DNA from: Pseudomonas sp. Root562
Lineage (GTDB): Bacteria; Pseudomonadota; Gammaproteobacteria; Pseudomonadales; Pseudomonadaceae
Assembly: GCF_001427125.1 (NCBI RefSeq)
Contig: NZ_LMGK01000023.1
Coordinates: 62,220 to 126,219, forward strand
Direction of reading: 5' to 3'
Length of the DNA stretch: 64,000 nucleotides
The first letter of the stretch is position 1, and every line of letters starts with the position of its first letter. The notes below the pieces were generated by a model, which ran no database searches, was not told where the DNA came from, and saw nothing but the letters and a program-made list of their open reading frames with translations. Both the position numbers and the translations under genes were made by a program. Shown here piece by piece: positions 1 to 8,814 of this stretch.

Positions 1-447
1 GCGTACATTGGCTACATCAGCCATGTAGATGGCCCGGGAAAAACCACCGCCCAGCACCGGCACCGCATCGTGCGCCGCCGAGATATCCACAGCCCGCAAC
101 GGACGGTTCTCGCGCACTGCCCAGGCCAGCGCCTCGGCCTCGTCATCCAGATCGAGCCAATACAGACCGGTGGTATGCACCTCTGGATCGACCCCGGTGG
201 CAGCAAACAAGCGCTCACCCAGCTGTGGATAAAAGTCCTGGGACCAATGAGCCAGCGCGGTAACTGCCGGGTTGTAACGCCATGGATAGAGCGGCGAAAC
301 AATGCCGCCACCCGCCCAGGACGACTCCTGACCGACATTCGAACGGTCCAGCAGCACAACGCTCTGCACTTCGGACGCGAGATTGAATGCCGTCAGCAGG
401 CCGATTACCCCGCCACCGACAATCACCACTTGCTGTTGCCTGTTCAT
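1..447 (-). CDS. thiO: FAD-dependent glycine/D-amino acid oxidase (ThiO-like), C-terminus outside window
   Basis: Reading leftwards from an ATG at 447 gives 149 codons open to the window edge. The N-terminus MNRQQQVVIVGGGVIGLLTA is the dinucleotide-binding beta-alpha-beta of DAO-family flavoenzymes (GGGVIG). It is followed by LLDRSNVGQESSWAGGGIV, the second conserved FAD-contact region, and SPLYPWRYNPAV typical of glycine oxidases. ThiO oxidises glycine to the imine used for the thiazole of thiamine; DAO homologues oxidise other amino acids, so substrate is inferred. It lies 53 bp downstream of pilE on the same strand, matching the P. aeruginosa arrangement (PA4548 beside the pilin genes, from memory). 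Confidence 0.8.
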   Translation of the reverse strand, partial: MNRQQQVVIVGGGVIGLLTAFNLASEVQSVVLLDRSNVGQESSWAGGGIVSPLYPWRYNPAVTALAHWSQDFYPQLGERLFAATGVDPEVHTTGLYWLDLDDEAEALAWAVRENRPLRAVDISAAHDAVPVLGGGFSRAIYMADVANVR

Positions 448-500
448 ATTGTGATCCAACCGATAAATAGACAGTGGACGCAAAAGGCGCCCGAAAAACC

Positions 501-902
501 TCAGCGACCCCAGCAGTCCTTGGTGGTCAGGCCGGCCGTGGCGTTGACCATGCCGCGCACGCCTGTATTAGTGATCGTGAAATCACCGCACTTGTCGGTC
601 GCCATGGCTGTACCGGCCTTGCGCACCGCCGTCAGCAGGAAAGTCTGGTCGGTCAGGGTCGACGTGATGGTGTAGTAATCATTGCCAGGGCTCAGGCCGG
701 CAACGCCGGTATACACATTCTTTTGTGTATAGAAACGCTCGAGAATCTGCGCCTGCTCGGAAAGCAGGCCGGCCACTTCGGCACGACGGCCCTTCTTCAG
801 GTACTCGGTGAAACTGGGTGCAGCGATGGTCATGACAATCCCGATGATCGCAATCACGATCATGATTTCGATCAGGGTAAAACCGCGGTTGGATCTGTGC
901 AT
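501..902 (-). CDS. pilE: Type IV minor pilin PilE
   Basis: 133 residues. Type III prepilin signal MHRSNRG|FTLIE with Glu at mature position 5, then a long hydrophobic helix (IMIVIAIIGIVMTIAAPSF). PilD would cut after Gly7 and N-methylate Phe8. A Cys pair (TDKCGDF and KDCWGR) could form the C-terminal D-loop disulfide. It is the last pilin gene of the operon, 14 bp after pilY1. In P. aeruginosa PilE is a minor pilin joining the tip complex to the shaft. The ATG is preceded by GAGAG at good spacing. Confidence 0.92.
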   Translation of the reverse strand: MHRSNRGFTLIEIMIVIAIIGIVMTIAAPSFTEYLKKGRRAEVAGLLSEQAQILERFYTQKNVYTGVAGLSPGNDYYTITSTLTDQTFLLTAVRKAGTAMATDKCGDFTITNTGVRGMVNATAGLTTKDCWGR

Positions 903-916
903 GCCTCAACTCTCAC

Positions 917-3900
917 TTACTGTATTTGTCGCCACATGATGCGACGGCTGCCACCGCCGGATTTTTCCACCAGCGTGGTAATGCCGCCACTGGAATCGTT
1001 CACCACTTTGCGTGTCCCGCCATTGACGATGGCGTTCAAGGTCGGATTGCCTCCGGTGAAAATAACACCCGCGGACACGGTATCGTTGCTGTCGACCACG
1101 CCGTCGCTATTGGTGTCGAGCACCGCATAGTTGAGCATCTTACCGCTGAACGCATCGAGTTCGACCAGTTTGCCGGTGCCGAAGCTCGCGCACGGGTCCG
1201 TGGTGTCGACACTGGCCGTGGTAAAGACGATCCGACCCAGTATCAGATTGGCCTGATTGATCACCCGTTCACCGGTCAACACGTTGTTGTACACCAATGG
1301 CAGGTACCAGCCCTTTTCCGCTGGATAAGTCACCTCGTTCTGGCTGGTGGTGATGAACTGACCTGAGCTACCCGAGAACACACCCGTCACCGCCTGAGCC
1401 TGCAAGCTCGAGGTGGTGATCTGCCCGGAACCACCGTCCGCATCCCAAACCGCGTAGAACGCCTGCAAATCCTTGTTGGTCTTGTCCGCCGTTTCGTTGA
1501 ATTTTCCGCTGCCGAAAAATACCACTTTGCCACCCAGCGAGTTATCCGCCAGCAAGGGTTGCGCGGTGATGGGCTGGGTCGTACCACCCGCCGTGGTGAA
1601 CAACGGCTTGCCGGAAAACGCCACGCCCCAGGTGTCGGTAGAAGTACCGCTCAAGTCAAACTTCCACAGCCGCCCCTTCAAATCCCCGCCATAAGCGGCC
1701 TGCACCACGTTCTGCGAGTTGACCCTGAGCTTCACCGAGGACAAACCGTTGCTGGTCTCGCTGCCGTCGACGACGATTTTCTTGATCAGCGAGCCGTCGC
1801 GGACATCCACTACGTACAGGGCTGCGACCCCGGAGTTGCTGCCGTAGCCGTTGGAAATGAACGCAGCCCAACGACCGTCGGCCAAGCGTGCCACTTCCGG
1901 ACGGGCGTAGGCATAACCCAGATCATTGAAAGCGTTTGCGGTGTTTGCGCTGGTCGGCGCGCTGATTTCCCACAACGCTCTGGTCGCATTGCCCGCCGAG
2001 GCATCGAACAGTTGCAAGGCGTAGAAGGTCCGCCCTCCCGCCCCGGTGCCACCAAGCGCCAGGGTTTTCCAGGCACTGTTGAGTTGGGCATCGAACACGC
2101 CCACCTGCCCGTCCACCAGGAACTTGTGGCTGACGCCGTTGATGTAGCCGGTATCGGCGATGTAGCGCAGCGACGGCAACACACTCGACGGCATGTAGGC
2201 GTAGCGTCGTGCGCCGCTGGTGGAGTTGATGACGTTAACGAAACCGTCGTTGGCGTTGACCACCAGGCTGGCATTCATGTTGGCCGCTTTGGTGGCCAGA
2301 TAAGCGCTGTAGGTGCTGTCGCCGGAAAGGTCGGAGGCGGTTTTGTCCGTGGGTGACGCCAGGACCAGCGGCGAGTTGATGATATCCCCCAGCAACACAC
2401 TGCGTACTTTCAACCCGGTCTTGTTGGTGCCCTTGCTCCACTCCACCAGATCGCTGCCGGTGATACCGCTGGGCAGGCCTTGATTGAGGGTGGTTTGTTG
2501 CGCTGTGGAGAAGTTGGCATAGGCCAACGTCACGACGGTGTTGGTTTGACTGTTCCAGGACTGATAGATCGGCGCCGTGGCGCCAGGCACGATGGCCGTG
2601 TCGGTGGTCCACTGCACCGCACTGGTGTTGACCGTGCCACTGGCGGTGAAGCCGTAGGACTTGATGGTGCCGCGCCAATCCTTGGGGTCATAGCTGGTTT
2701 GAAAGAAGCTGCTACCGCTGCCGAGAATCGTCCCACTGGTCACGCCACTGCCACCGGACCCCGCCTTGGAAGTGATTTCGCTCAGCGCGGAGGACAGCGC
2801 GGCATTCAGTCCGGTGCTGTCGGTAGCCTGATAGTACTTGCCCTGACCGTAGTTGGCAGCATCCGACAGCATCTGGTTCGCCGCGGTGAAACCCACGGTG
2901 TAGGTGTTCATGTTTTGCTTGGGGAAATCTGTCGCGTTCCAGCTTTTGCCGGCCAGATCGGTTCCGGTGGAGCGCATGTCGATGTCGAAGGCGAATTTGG
3001 CGATGTCGTCCAGATAGAGGGTGTCGCCCTCGCCGTCACCGCTGAGGTTGTCACCGTCGTTGGCGCTGTTGCCGTCCCAGTTCGGCAGACGAGTGCCACC
3101 CAGCGGATCGTTGGTGGGAAACGTCCGGTCGTAGGTGGGCAAACCGTCGGTAATGACCACCCCGTAGTTCTTCTGGCAGCGATACTGGATCGGGCTGGTA
3201 TAGGTCGCCGGCGTGGAGTTGTAGTACGGCGCCATGCCGCGCATGTATCGCGTCACTTCGTAATAGGCTTCCGCCAACGGTGTGTTGGCCACGGCACTCA
3301 AGCCATTGATCGAGGCAATCAGCGCGTTGTAGTTGGCATCCACCGACAGATCGCTGACCGCCCGGGCGATGTAGCCACCGTTGCCCGGGTTATTGCTGAT
3401 GGGGGAATTGAACGTCGCAAGTCCGATACGCAATGAGCGATTGCTGGTGACCAGATTCTTCGAGACATCCTGAGCGACGCTGATCCGATACTCATCGGGA
3501 ATTGCATTGGCGCCCGAGGTGAAATCCCGGCTCGAACCGTTGGCCAGCCCCAACAGATACGCCAGATAATTTGCGGTATACCGGGTGTTTTCATTGCCGA
3601 CCGGGTCGGGCAGTTTCAGGCAAATCGGTGTCAGCCCGAGAAAGCCTCGATAGAAACCGTACCAATTGCCGTTGTTCGGGCAACCGCCCCGGTTCAGGCT
3701 CGACAGGGAAATATTGGTGTCGCTCATGTCCAGGTTCTGGCCACTGAGGCATGACGAGTTGGAACCGCAGATCGCGATCTGCGCGCGATTGACCGTGGGA
3801 TCGAATCCCGGCGCCCAGATGATGTTATTCATGCTCCCTGAATCGTCGATCATCAACATCACGTTTGGCGCGACCGCTGCGGCGCTTAACAAAGGTGAGT

Positions 3901-4000
3901 CCGAAGGCGTGAAGGCGTAGGTCGGTGCCGCCAGATACAGGCCCAAAACAGCACCGCAAATTAACTGCCAATGCCGCGTGCGCCTTTCAGTACTTCGCAT
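917..4000 (-). CDS. pilY1: Type IV pilus tip adhesin/assembly factor PilY1
   Basis: 1027 residues from the ATG at 4000. I chose it over the upstream Met at 4018 because GGAGAG sits 8 nt before it and it directly starts a signal peptide (MRSTERRTRHWQLICGAVLG...APTYA). The N-terminal half carries a VWA-like MIDAS (NVMLMIDDSGSMNN). The C-terminal half is the PilC-type beta-propeller, with an EF-hand-like calcium site DTNSDGVVD near the end. The role, known from P. aeruginosa, is pilus biogenesis, adhesion, surface sensing and calcium-dependent extension/retraction. The gene overlaps pilX by 14 bp. As I recall it is shorter than the P. aeruginosa protein (about 1160 residues), and no pilY2-like gene follows. 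Confidence 0.93.
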   Translation of the reverse strand: MRSTERRTRHWQLICGAVLGLYLAAPTYAFTPSDSPLLSAAAVAPNVMLMIDDSGSMNNIIWAPGFDPTVNRAQIAICGSNSSCLSGQNLDMSDTNISLSSLNRGGCPNNGNWYGFYRGFLGLTPICLKLPDPVGNENTRYTANYLAYLLGLANGSSRDFTSGANAIPDEYRISVAQDVSKNLVTSNRSLRIGLATFNSPISNNPGNGGYIARAVSDLSVDANYNALIASINGLSAVANTPLAEAYYEVTRYMRGMAPYYNSTPATYTSPIQYRCQKNYGVVITDGLPTYDRTFPTNDPLGGTRLPNWDGNSANDGDNLSGDGEGDTLYLDDIAKFAFDIDMRSTGTDLAGKSWNATDFPKQNMNTYTVGFTAANQMLSDAANYGQGKYYQATDSTGLNAALSSALSEITSKAGSGGSGVTSGTILGSGSSFFQTSYDPKDWRGTIKSYGFTASGTVNTSAVQWTTDTAIVPGATAPIYQSWNSQTNTVVTLAYANFSTAQQTTLNQGLPSGITGSDLVEWSKGTNKTGLKVRSVLLGDIINSPLVLASPTDKTASDLSGDSTYSAYLATKAANMNASLVVNANDGFVNVINSTSGARRYAYMPSSVLPSLRYIADTGYINGVSHKFLVDGQVGVFDAQLNSAWKTLALGGTGAGGRTFYALQLFDASAGNATRALWEISAPTSANTANAFNDLGYAYARPEVARLADGRWAAFISNGYGSNSGVAALYVVDVRDGSLIKKIVVDGSETSNGLSSVKLRVNSQNVVQAAYGGDLKGRLWKFDLSGTSTDTWGVAFSGKPLFTTAGGTTQPITAQPLLADNSLGGKVVFFGSGKFNETADKTNKDLQAFYAVWDADGGSGQITTSSLQAQAVTGVFSGSSGQFITTSQNEVTYPAEKGWYLPLVYNNVLTGERVINQANLILGRIVFTTASVDTTDPCASFGTGKLVELDAFSGKMLNYAVLDTNSDGVVDSNDTVSAGVIFTGGNPTLNAIVNGGTRKVVNDSSGGITTLVEKSGGGSRRIMWRQIQ

Positions 4001-4469
4001 AAATGCTCTCCACCACACTGCGCGAGTTGCCCGCGATGCCCACGGCAGTTACCCGGTACAAGGTTGCCGAGGTGTTGCTCGGCACGTTCACCGCCGTCAG
4101 GGTGGTGCCAATGTTTTGCACCCCGTAGAAGCCATTGCCCGAAGCGATCCAGGTCACCCCTGAGGTTGAATTGAAACCGGCAGCCTTGATGGTCGATGAC
4201 TCGGCCGGCGGCGCACATTGGCTGGTGCCGCTGCACACTGCCAGTGTGAAGCTCTCGAGTTGCACTGCGCTTTCACCCACGCGCAACGCCGCTTCGGCGG
4301 TCTGGAATGACTGATTGCGCAGGCTTACGCTGCCGGCCATTTTTTCTTGCAAGGTGGCGTTCTGCATCGATGAAATGCCGATTAGCGTCAGCAATAGCAA
4401 GAAAACCAGGCTGACCAGCAATGCCATGCCGCGCTGGGCGTGAAACGCCATCATTTGTCCCCCGCTCAT
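3987..4469 (-). CDS. pilX: Type IV minor pilin PilX
   Basis: 160 residues. QRG|MALLVSLVFLLLLTLIG is the PilX-type prepilin segment: cleavage would follow Gly, and mature position 5 is Val, not Glu. That is expected for the GspK-equivalent tip pilin, which needs no charge pairing with a preceding subunit. The motif ATLQEKMAG is typical of PilX. Its ATG at 4469 shares ATGA with the pilW stop. That start has no obvious ribosome site, whereas GGGGGA lies just before two further ATGs at 4454/4451, so the true start may be five or six residues downstream. Part of the fimU-pilE operon. Confidence 0.9.
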   Translation of the reverse strand: MSGGQMMAFHAQRGMALLVSLVFLLLLTLIGISSMQNATLQEKMAGSVSLRNQSFQTAEAALRVGESAVQLESFTLAVCSGTSQCAPPAESSTIKAAGFNSTSGVTWIASGNGFYGVQNIGTTLTAVNVPSNTSATLYRVTAVGIAGNSRSVVESIYAKY

Positions 4470-5179
4470 GGCAGTCGGTTGCGCAACGCGGCAACCACGT
4501 TGAAGGTTTGGTTACTGACCCGGTTGTTCGGATCGGTGAGGGTCAAACTCAATCGCACGCTGCGGATGCGTGCCGGGTCGGACGGGTTGCTGCTGTAACT
4601 GGAAGCCGACGAGTCGGCAGCAGAGCTGGCAAGGCCAAAGCTCACATTGAAGGCGCTGACGTTGTCCACCAGGACCTGCTGGGCCGGCGTGCCTCGGCCT
4701 ACACCCATGGTCAACTGGCCGTTCTTCAAGCTGTAGATCAACCGTCGAATCGGGAATGCCAGCTGCCCCGAAGCCGGCGCGCGCAGGTCGCTGTATGCCG
4801 TTGCAGTGTTTCGACAGTCGGATATCACCGTCCAGGTCGGCGTCCCGCCGCTGCTTCCGACATCCGCCGTTACCAGAGTCAGCTTGAGGTTGGCGTTATC
4901 CCAACTGATCGGTGTGATTTGTGCCGCGTTGAAATCACCCGGCGTACTGGCGTCCGTGATCGTCCCCAGACAACCGAACATGCCCACCATGCGGATTTCC
5001 TGAATCATCTTGCTCAGCACGAAACGCGCGTCTTCCTGCATCGCAGCGGCGGCGTTCTGGCTGACGTAGGTGTTTTTCGACGCGATGAAAATCTGCACCA
5101 CGCCCAGGACCACCACCAGACTCAAAGCCAGGGCGACCAGCAATTCGATCAGGCCGAAGCCTCTTTGCCGGCGGATCAT
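4466..5179 (-). CDS. pilW: Type IV minor pilin PilW
   Basis: 237 residues. Prepilin signal MIRRQRG|FGLIELLVALALSLVV, with Glu5 in the mature chain. The following segment with ARFVLSKMIQEIRMVGMFGC matches PilW/GspJ-type minor pilins. PilW belongs to the PilVWX-FimU-PilY1 priming complex at the pilus tip. Its start overlaps the pilV stop as ATGA and its stop overlaps the pilX start as ATGA, indicating translational coupling. Confidence 0.92.
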   Translation of the reverse strand: MIRRQRGFGLIELLVALALSLVVVLGVVQIFIASKNTYVSQNAAAAMQEDARFVLSKMIQEIRMVGMFGCLGTITDASTPGDFNAAQITPISWDNANLKLTLVTADVGSSGGTPTWTVISDCRNTATAYSDLRAPASGQLAFPIRRLIYSLKNGQLTMGVGRGTPAQQVLVDNVSAFNVSFGLASSAADSSASSYSSNPSDPARIRSVRLSLTLTDPNNRVSNQTFNVVAALRNRLP

Positions 5180-5625
5180 GGCGTCGATACCGGGTCAACG
5201 GTGGCACGGCTGGTGAGGACGAAACTGCGACGTGCATTGGCGCTATTGGCGGCCCTGGAGTCATCCCAAGTGATGGTGATGGTATAAACCCGCTGATTGA
5301 GTGCGATGCTGCCCGTGGCGGTGGGACCGCCGAAATTGACGATATTGCTGGTGAAGTCGTACAGATCCTGGTCCCGGGCTACGTTGAGGTTGCCGGAAGT
5401 CGGAGGTGTCACGGTATAATCGGCAGCGGAGTTGGCGCGGATACGGTCCATCATGTCGTAGGCGATGAAACTGGCCTGGCTGGTCATCCGCGCACTGTCG
5501 GTGTATTTCAGCGCATTCAATTGAAAAGCTGCCGCCCCCAACAGCCCGACGCTCAATATCAACAACGCAACCAGAACTTCGATCAATGTCATGCCGTCCT
5601 GTGCATGCTTGCTCCATGGCCTCAT
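5176..5625 (-). CDS. pilV: Type IV minor pilin PilV
   Basis: 149 residues from the ATG at 5625, which shares ATGA with the fimU stop; a longer in-frame opening to 5664 is ignored. The signal is MRPWSKHAQDG|MTLIEVLVALLILSVGLLG, with Glu5 present and the GspI/PilV-type VGLLGAAAFQL. The downstream RMTSQASFIAYDMMDRIRAN is the conserved PilV block. It is a minor pilin of the tip complex required for efficient pilus assembly. Confidence 0.92.
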   Translation of the reverse strand: MRPWSKHAQDGMTLIEVLVALLILSVGLLGAAAFQLNALKYTDSARMTSQASFIAYDMMDRIRANSAADYTVTPPTSGNLNVARDQDLYDFTSNIVNFGGPTATGSIALNQRVYTITITWDDSRAANSANARRSFVLTSRATVDPVSTP

Positions 5626-6095
5626 CCGCAATTTCCACCCAATAGAATTCGTCCGTTCAAACACACATTCAGCGTCCTGCTTTGCGACCCCAGCACATAA
5701 CTGATCACCACCGCCGTGGACGATGACGCCAGCCCGCCCAGATTGTTGAAATCAATGGGGTTCACCCCTGAGGTTAGCGTCAGAGTCGCTCCGCTGCTCA
5801 TCGCTGGAACAACCCGCAATACATTGGCCGCAGTGCCAGTACCGTCATAAACCGCTAACTCTCCGGTCCAGACGCCGTCGCCTGCCTTGGGCCGCAGCCG
5901 CGTCGTCACGCCTCGGTCGATGGCCTCGAGGCGAGCGAAATTCAGACTGCGTTGCAGGTCGCCGATTTCAGTGTCGGCCTTTGTCGTTTGGGCCGAGCGG
6001 GTAAACGCCGGGACGGCCAAAGTGATCAGCACCAGAAAGATCCCCAGCGCGATCAACAACTCGACCAGCGTGAAACCTTTTGAATGATGTTGCAT
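5622..6095 (-). CDS. fimU: Type IV minor pseudopilin FimU
   Basis: 157 residues from the ATG at 6095, which is preceded by GGAGGG; the open frame extends further upstream without a ribosome site. Prepilin signal MQHHSKG|FTLVELLIALGIFLVLITLAVPAF, GspH/FimT family, with ARLEAIDRGV in the conserved region and a C-terminal Cys pair. First gene of the six-gene minor pilin operon and divergent from fimT across 130 bp. FimU would link PilV/W/X to the pilus shaft. Confidence 0.92.
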   Translation of the reverse strand: MQHHSKGFTLVELLIALGIFLVLITLAVPAFTRSAQTTKADTEIGDLQRSLNFARLEAIDRGVTTRLRPKAGDGVWTGELAVYDGTGTAANVLRVVPAMSSGATLTLTSGVNPIDFNNLGGLASSSTAVVISYVLGSQSRTLNVCLNGRILLGGNCG

Positions 6096-6225
6096 CGGTG
6101 CCCTCCGTTGCCGTCGGCTATACCTGCAATTACACGCTAGAACATTCCACCGCCCCAGCGCGGTAGATTTGCCATCAGTCGCGCAGGGAGCGCACAGATC
6201 ACGCCACTCCAGGGAGGGAGATATC

Positions 6226-6783
6226 ATGCGTCAGCACGGTTTCAGCCTGATTGAACTGCTTATGGGACTGACGATTGTCGGGATTGTTCTGCATTTGGTC
6301 AGTCCGGCATTCGCGGCAGTTACCGAATCGAACCTTCGCGAGCAGGCTGCGCAGTCGCTGTACAGTGACATCCGCACCGCCAGAACCGAGGCGATCGCCC
6401 GCCATCAAAGCGTGATGATTCATTCCATCAACGGTGACTGGGGCCAGGGTTGGCGAATCATTCTGGATATCAGTGGCAAGGGGCACAAAGACCCCGGCAA
6501 TCCGCTGCTGGTCGAGCGTCAAAGCGCCACGCCGATGCCGATCGTCGGTAACCGACCTGTCAGCCAGTTCGTGCGTTTCAGCCATCTGGGCGAACCACAG
6601 TTCGCCCAGGGAGAATTTCAGGCGGGGACATTACATGTTTGCGCTGCGCGCGAAGCGGTCAGTCAGTATCAGGTGGTACTGGCGCCGAGCGGACGCGTCA
6701 GCCTGCGCAGCGCGAAGGCTGAGCAGGCGTTGTGCGCAGAAGGAAAAACGCTTAAAGCAGGGAGCGGACGCGCAGCTCTTTAG
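6226..6783 (+). CDS. fimT: GspH/FimT-family pseudopilin FimT
   Basis: 185 residues from the ATG at 6226, preceded by AGGGAGGGAG. Prepilin signal MRQHG|FSLIELLMGLTIVGIV with Glu5, then DIRTARTEAIARHQSVMI, the conserved FimT/GspH block. FimT proteins are minor pilins; some bind DNA during natural transformation, which is not shown here. The gene is divergent from fimU, unlike the tandem order I recall for P. aeruginosa. Its last 32 bp overlap the 3' end of ispH on the opposite strand. Confidence 0.88.
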   Translation: MRQHGFSLIELLMGLTIVGIVLHLVSPAFAAVTESNLREQAAQSLYSDIRTARTEAIARHQSVMIHSINGDWGQGWRIILDISGKGHKDPGNPLLVERQSATPMPIVGNRPVSQFVRFSHLGEPQFAQGEFQAGTLHVCAAREAVSQYQVVLAPSGRVSLRSAKAEQALCAEGKTLKAGSGRAAL

Positions 6784-7699
6784 GCATGGAGAACGTGATG
6801 TTCTCCTCACGACCGGCCAGCTCATCGGCACCGGTAGCGCCCCAGGCCTGCAACTGCTGGATCACGCCGCGCACCAGCACTTCCGGTGCAGAGGCGCCAG
6901 CCGTAATGCCGATACGTTCGACACCGTCGAACCAGCTCTTTTGCAGGTCTTCAGCGCCATCAATCAGATAGGCCGGGGTCGACATGCGTTCGGCCAGCTC
7001 ACGCAGGCGATTGGAGTTCGAGCTGTTCGGGCTGCCGACAACCAACACCACATCGCATTCGTCGGCCAGTTGCTTGACCGCATCCTGACGGTTTTGCGTG
7101 GCGTAGCAGATGTCGTCCTTGCGTGGCCCACCGATGGCCGGGAAACGCGTACGCAGGGCATCGATGACGCGACTGGTATCGTCCATGGACAAGGTTGTCT
7201 GGGTCACGAACGCCAGTTTCTCGGGGTTATGCACTTGCAGCGCGGCGACATCCTTTTCGTCTTCGACGAGGTAGATCGCGCCACCATTGCTGGCATCGTA
7301 CTGGCCCATGGTGCCTTCGACTTCCGGGTGCCCGGCGTGGCCGATGAGGATGCATTCGCGACCGTCGCGGCTGTAGCGTGCGACTTCGATGTGCACCTTG
7401 GTCACCAGCGGGCACGTGGCATCGAATACTTTCAGGCCACGGCCGGCAGCTTCGGTGCGCACCGCCTGGGAAACACCGTGGGCACTGAAGATCACGATCA
7501 CGTCGTCCGGTACCTGATCCAGCTCCTCGACAAAGATCGCGCCACGGTTGCGCAGGTCTTCGACGACAAATTTGTTGTGGACCACTTCATGGCGCACATA
7601 GATCGGCGGCCCGAAGACTTCCAGGGCGCGGTTGACGATTTCGATCGCCCGGTCCACACCGGCGCAGAAGCCACGGGGATTGGCGAGTTTGATTTGCAT
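6752..7699 (-). CDS. ispH: 4-hydroxy-3-methylbut-2-enyl diphosphate reductase IspH
   Basis: 315 residues from the ATG at 7699; upstream in-frame codons do not match the family. It catalyses the last MEP-pathway step, forming IPP and DMAPP from HMBPP. The three Fe-S cysteines are visible in NPRGFCAGV (Cys12), DATCPLVTK and DDICYATQNRQ. Conserved AHGVS, GHxGHPEVEGTMGQ and VVGSPNSSNSNRL motifs are present. It is the last gene of a minus-strand block with fkpB and lspA, separated from fkpB by a REPIN. Confidence 0.97.
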   Translation of the reverse strand: MQIKLANPRGFCAGVDRAIEIVNRALEVFGPPIYVRHEVVHNKFVVEDLRNRGAIFVEELDQVPDDVIVIFSAHGVSQAVRTEAAGRGLKVFDATCPLVTKVHIEVARYSRDGRECILIGHAGHPEVEGTMGQYDASNGGAIYLVEDEKDVAALQVHNPEKLAFVTQTTLSMDDTSRVIDALRTRFPAIGGPRKDDICYATQNRQDAVKQLADECDVVLVVGSPNSSNSNRLRELAERMSTPAYLIDGAEDLQKSWFDGVERIGITAGASAPEVLVRGVIQQLQAWGATGADELAGREENITFSMPKELRVRSLL

Positions 7700-7744
7700 G
7701 CTGTGCCTCGTGTCTTGCGCGCAAGAAGTTAGATCATTACAAAC

Positions 7745-7839
7745 CTGTAGGAGCAAAGCTTGCTCGCGAAAGCGGCAGATCAGTCGACATCAATGCTGGA
7801 TGTGATGACGCCTTCGCGAGCAAGCTTCGCTCCTACAGT
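7745..7839. repeat. REPIN: two inverted REP sequences
   Basis: CTGTAGGAGCAAAGCTTGCT at the left is mirrored by AGCAAGCTTCGCTCCTACAG at the right, with about 40 bp between. This is the paired-REP arrangement common in Pseudomonas intergenic DNA. It lies between ispH and fkpB and could stabilise or attenuate the shared transcript. Confidence 0.85.
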
Positions 7840-7856
7840 TGACCGAATCCGGTCAG

Positions 7857-8309
7857 TTACAGCGCTTTGACGGAGATGATTTCCACGTCAAAGGTCAACG
7901 TCTTGCCAGCCAGCGGATGGTTGAAGTCGATGGTCACTTGCGCGTCATCGAACTCTTTGACCACACCCGGCAATTCAGTATTGGCCGCATCGTTGAAGAT
8001 CACCAGCAATCCTGGCGACAGGTCCATGTCCTGGAACTGTGAGCGCGGGATGATCTGCACGTTTTGCGGGTTAGGCTGGCCAAAAGCGTTTTCCGGCTCG
8101 ATGCTCAGGGTACGCTTGTCGCCCGCCTTGAAACCGAACAGTGCCGCTTCGAAACCTGGCAACAGGTTGCCATCACCGACCTTGAAGGTCGCCGGGGCTT
8201 TGTCGAAGGTGCTGTCCACCGTGTCGCCGTTCTCCAGGCGCAATGCGAAATGCAAGGTGACTTCCGTGTTCTGGCCGATGCGTTGCTCAGCCAATACCTG
8301 TTCAGTCAT
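7857..8309 (-). CDS. fkpB: FKBP-type peptidyl-prolyl cis-trans isomerase (SlpA type)
   Basis: 150 residues, the usual length for FkpB/SlpA. Family features are VTLHFALRLENGDTVDSTFDKAPATFKVGDGNLLPGFE in order, an inserted flap domain around NAFGQPNPQNVQIIPRSQF, and the C-terminal return strand FNHPLAGKTLTFDVEI. It is predicted to be a cytoplasmic isomerase/chaperone. Its start overlaps the lspA stop by 8 bp, so the two are probably coupled. The fkpB-ispH-lspA-ileS linkage is widespread in gammaproteobacteria. Confidence 0.95.
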   Translation of the reverse strand: MTEQVLAEQRIGQNTEVTLHFALRLENGDTVDSTFDKAPATFKVGDGNLLPGFEAALFGFKAGDKRTLSIEPENAFGQPNPQNVQIIPRSQFQDMDLSPGLLVIFNDAANTELPGVVKEFDDAQVTIDFNHPLAGKTLTFDVEIISVKAL

Positions 8310-8814
8310 GAACGGTTTCTCCGGTCTTTTTACTTTTGAACATATCCAGTGCCAGCATTACCGCACCGACCGTAATTGCACTGTCGGCAAAGTTGAACGC
8401 CGGGAAGTACCAGCGGTTTTGCCAGTGCACCAGGATGAAATCGATCACATGGCCCAGGGCAATGCGGTCATACAGGTTGCCCAGCGCGCCACCGAGCACC
8501 AGCGCCAGCGCAACCGCCAGCCAGGTCTCGTTACGCCCCAGACGCTTGAGCCACACCACCAGCACCGCACTCACCCCAATCGCGATCAGGGCAAACAACC
8601 AGCGCTGCCAGCCGGAGCTGTCGGCCAGAAAGCTGAATGCCGCGCCAGTGTTGTAGGCCAGGGTCCAGCTGAAGTAATCGGGAATGATCACGATCTGCTG
8701 GTACATCTCGAGCCTGCCTTCGAAGTAGAACTTGCTGGCCTGGTCGATGACCAGAACCAGCAAGCTCAACCAGAGCCAGCCCAGTCGCCCGAAGCGACCA
8801 ACGGCATTAGGCAT
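8302..8814 (-). CDS. lspA: Lipoprotein signal peptidase LspA
   Basis: 170 residues. Four membrane segments and both catalytic aspartate motifs are visible: GGALGNLYDRI...GHVIDFI and FPAFNFADSAITVG. It removes signal peptides from diacylated prolipoproteins at the inner membrane. The start overlaps the ileS stop by 8 bp, the classic ileS-lspA pairing. Confidence 0.97.
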   Translation of the reverse strand: MPNAVGRFGRLGWLWLSLLVLVIDQASKFYFEGRLEMYQQIVIIPDYFSWTLAYNTGAAFSFLADSSGWQRWLFALIAIGVSAVLVVWLKRLGRNETWLAVALALVLGGALGNLYDRIALGHVIDFILVHWQNRWYFPAFNFADSAITVGAVMLALDMFKSKKTGETVHD

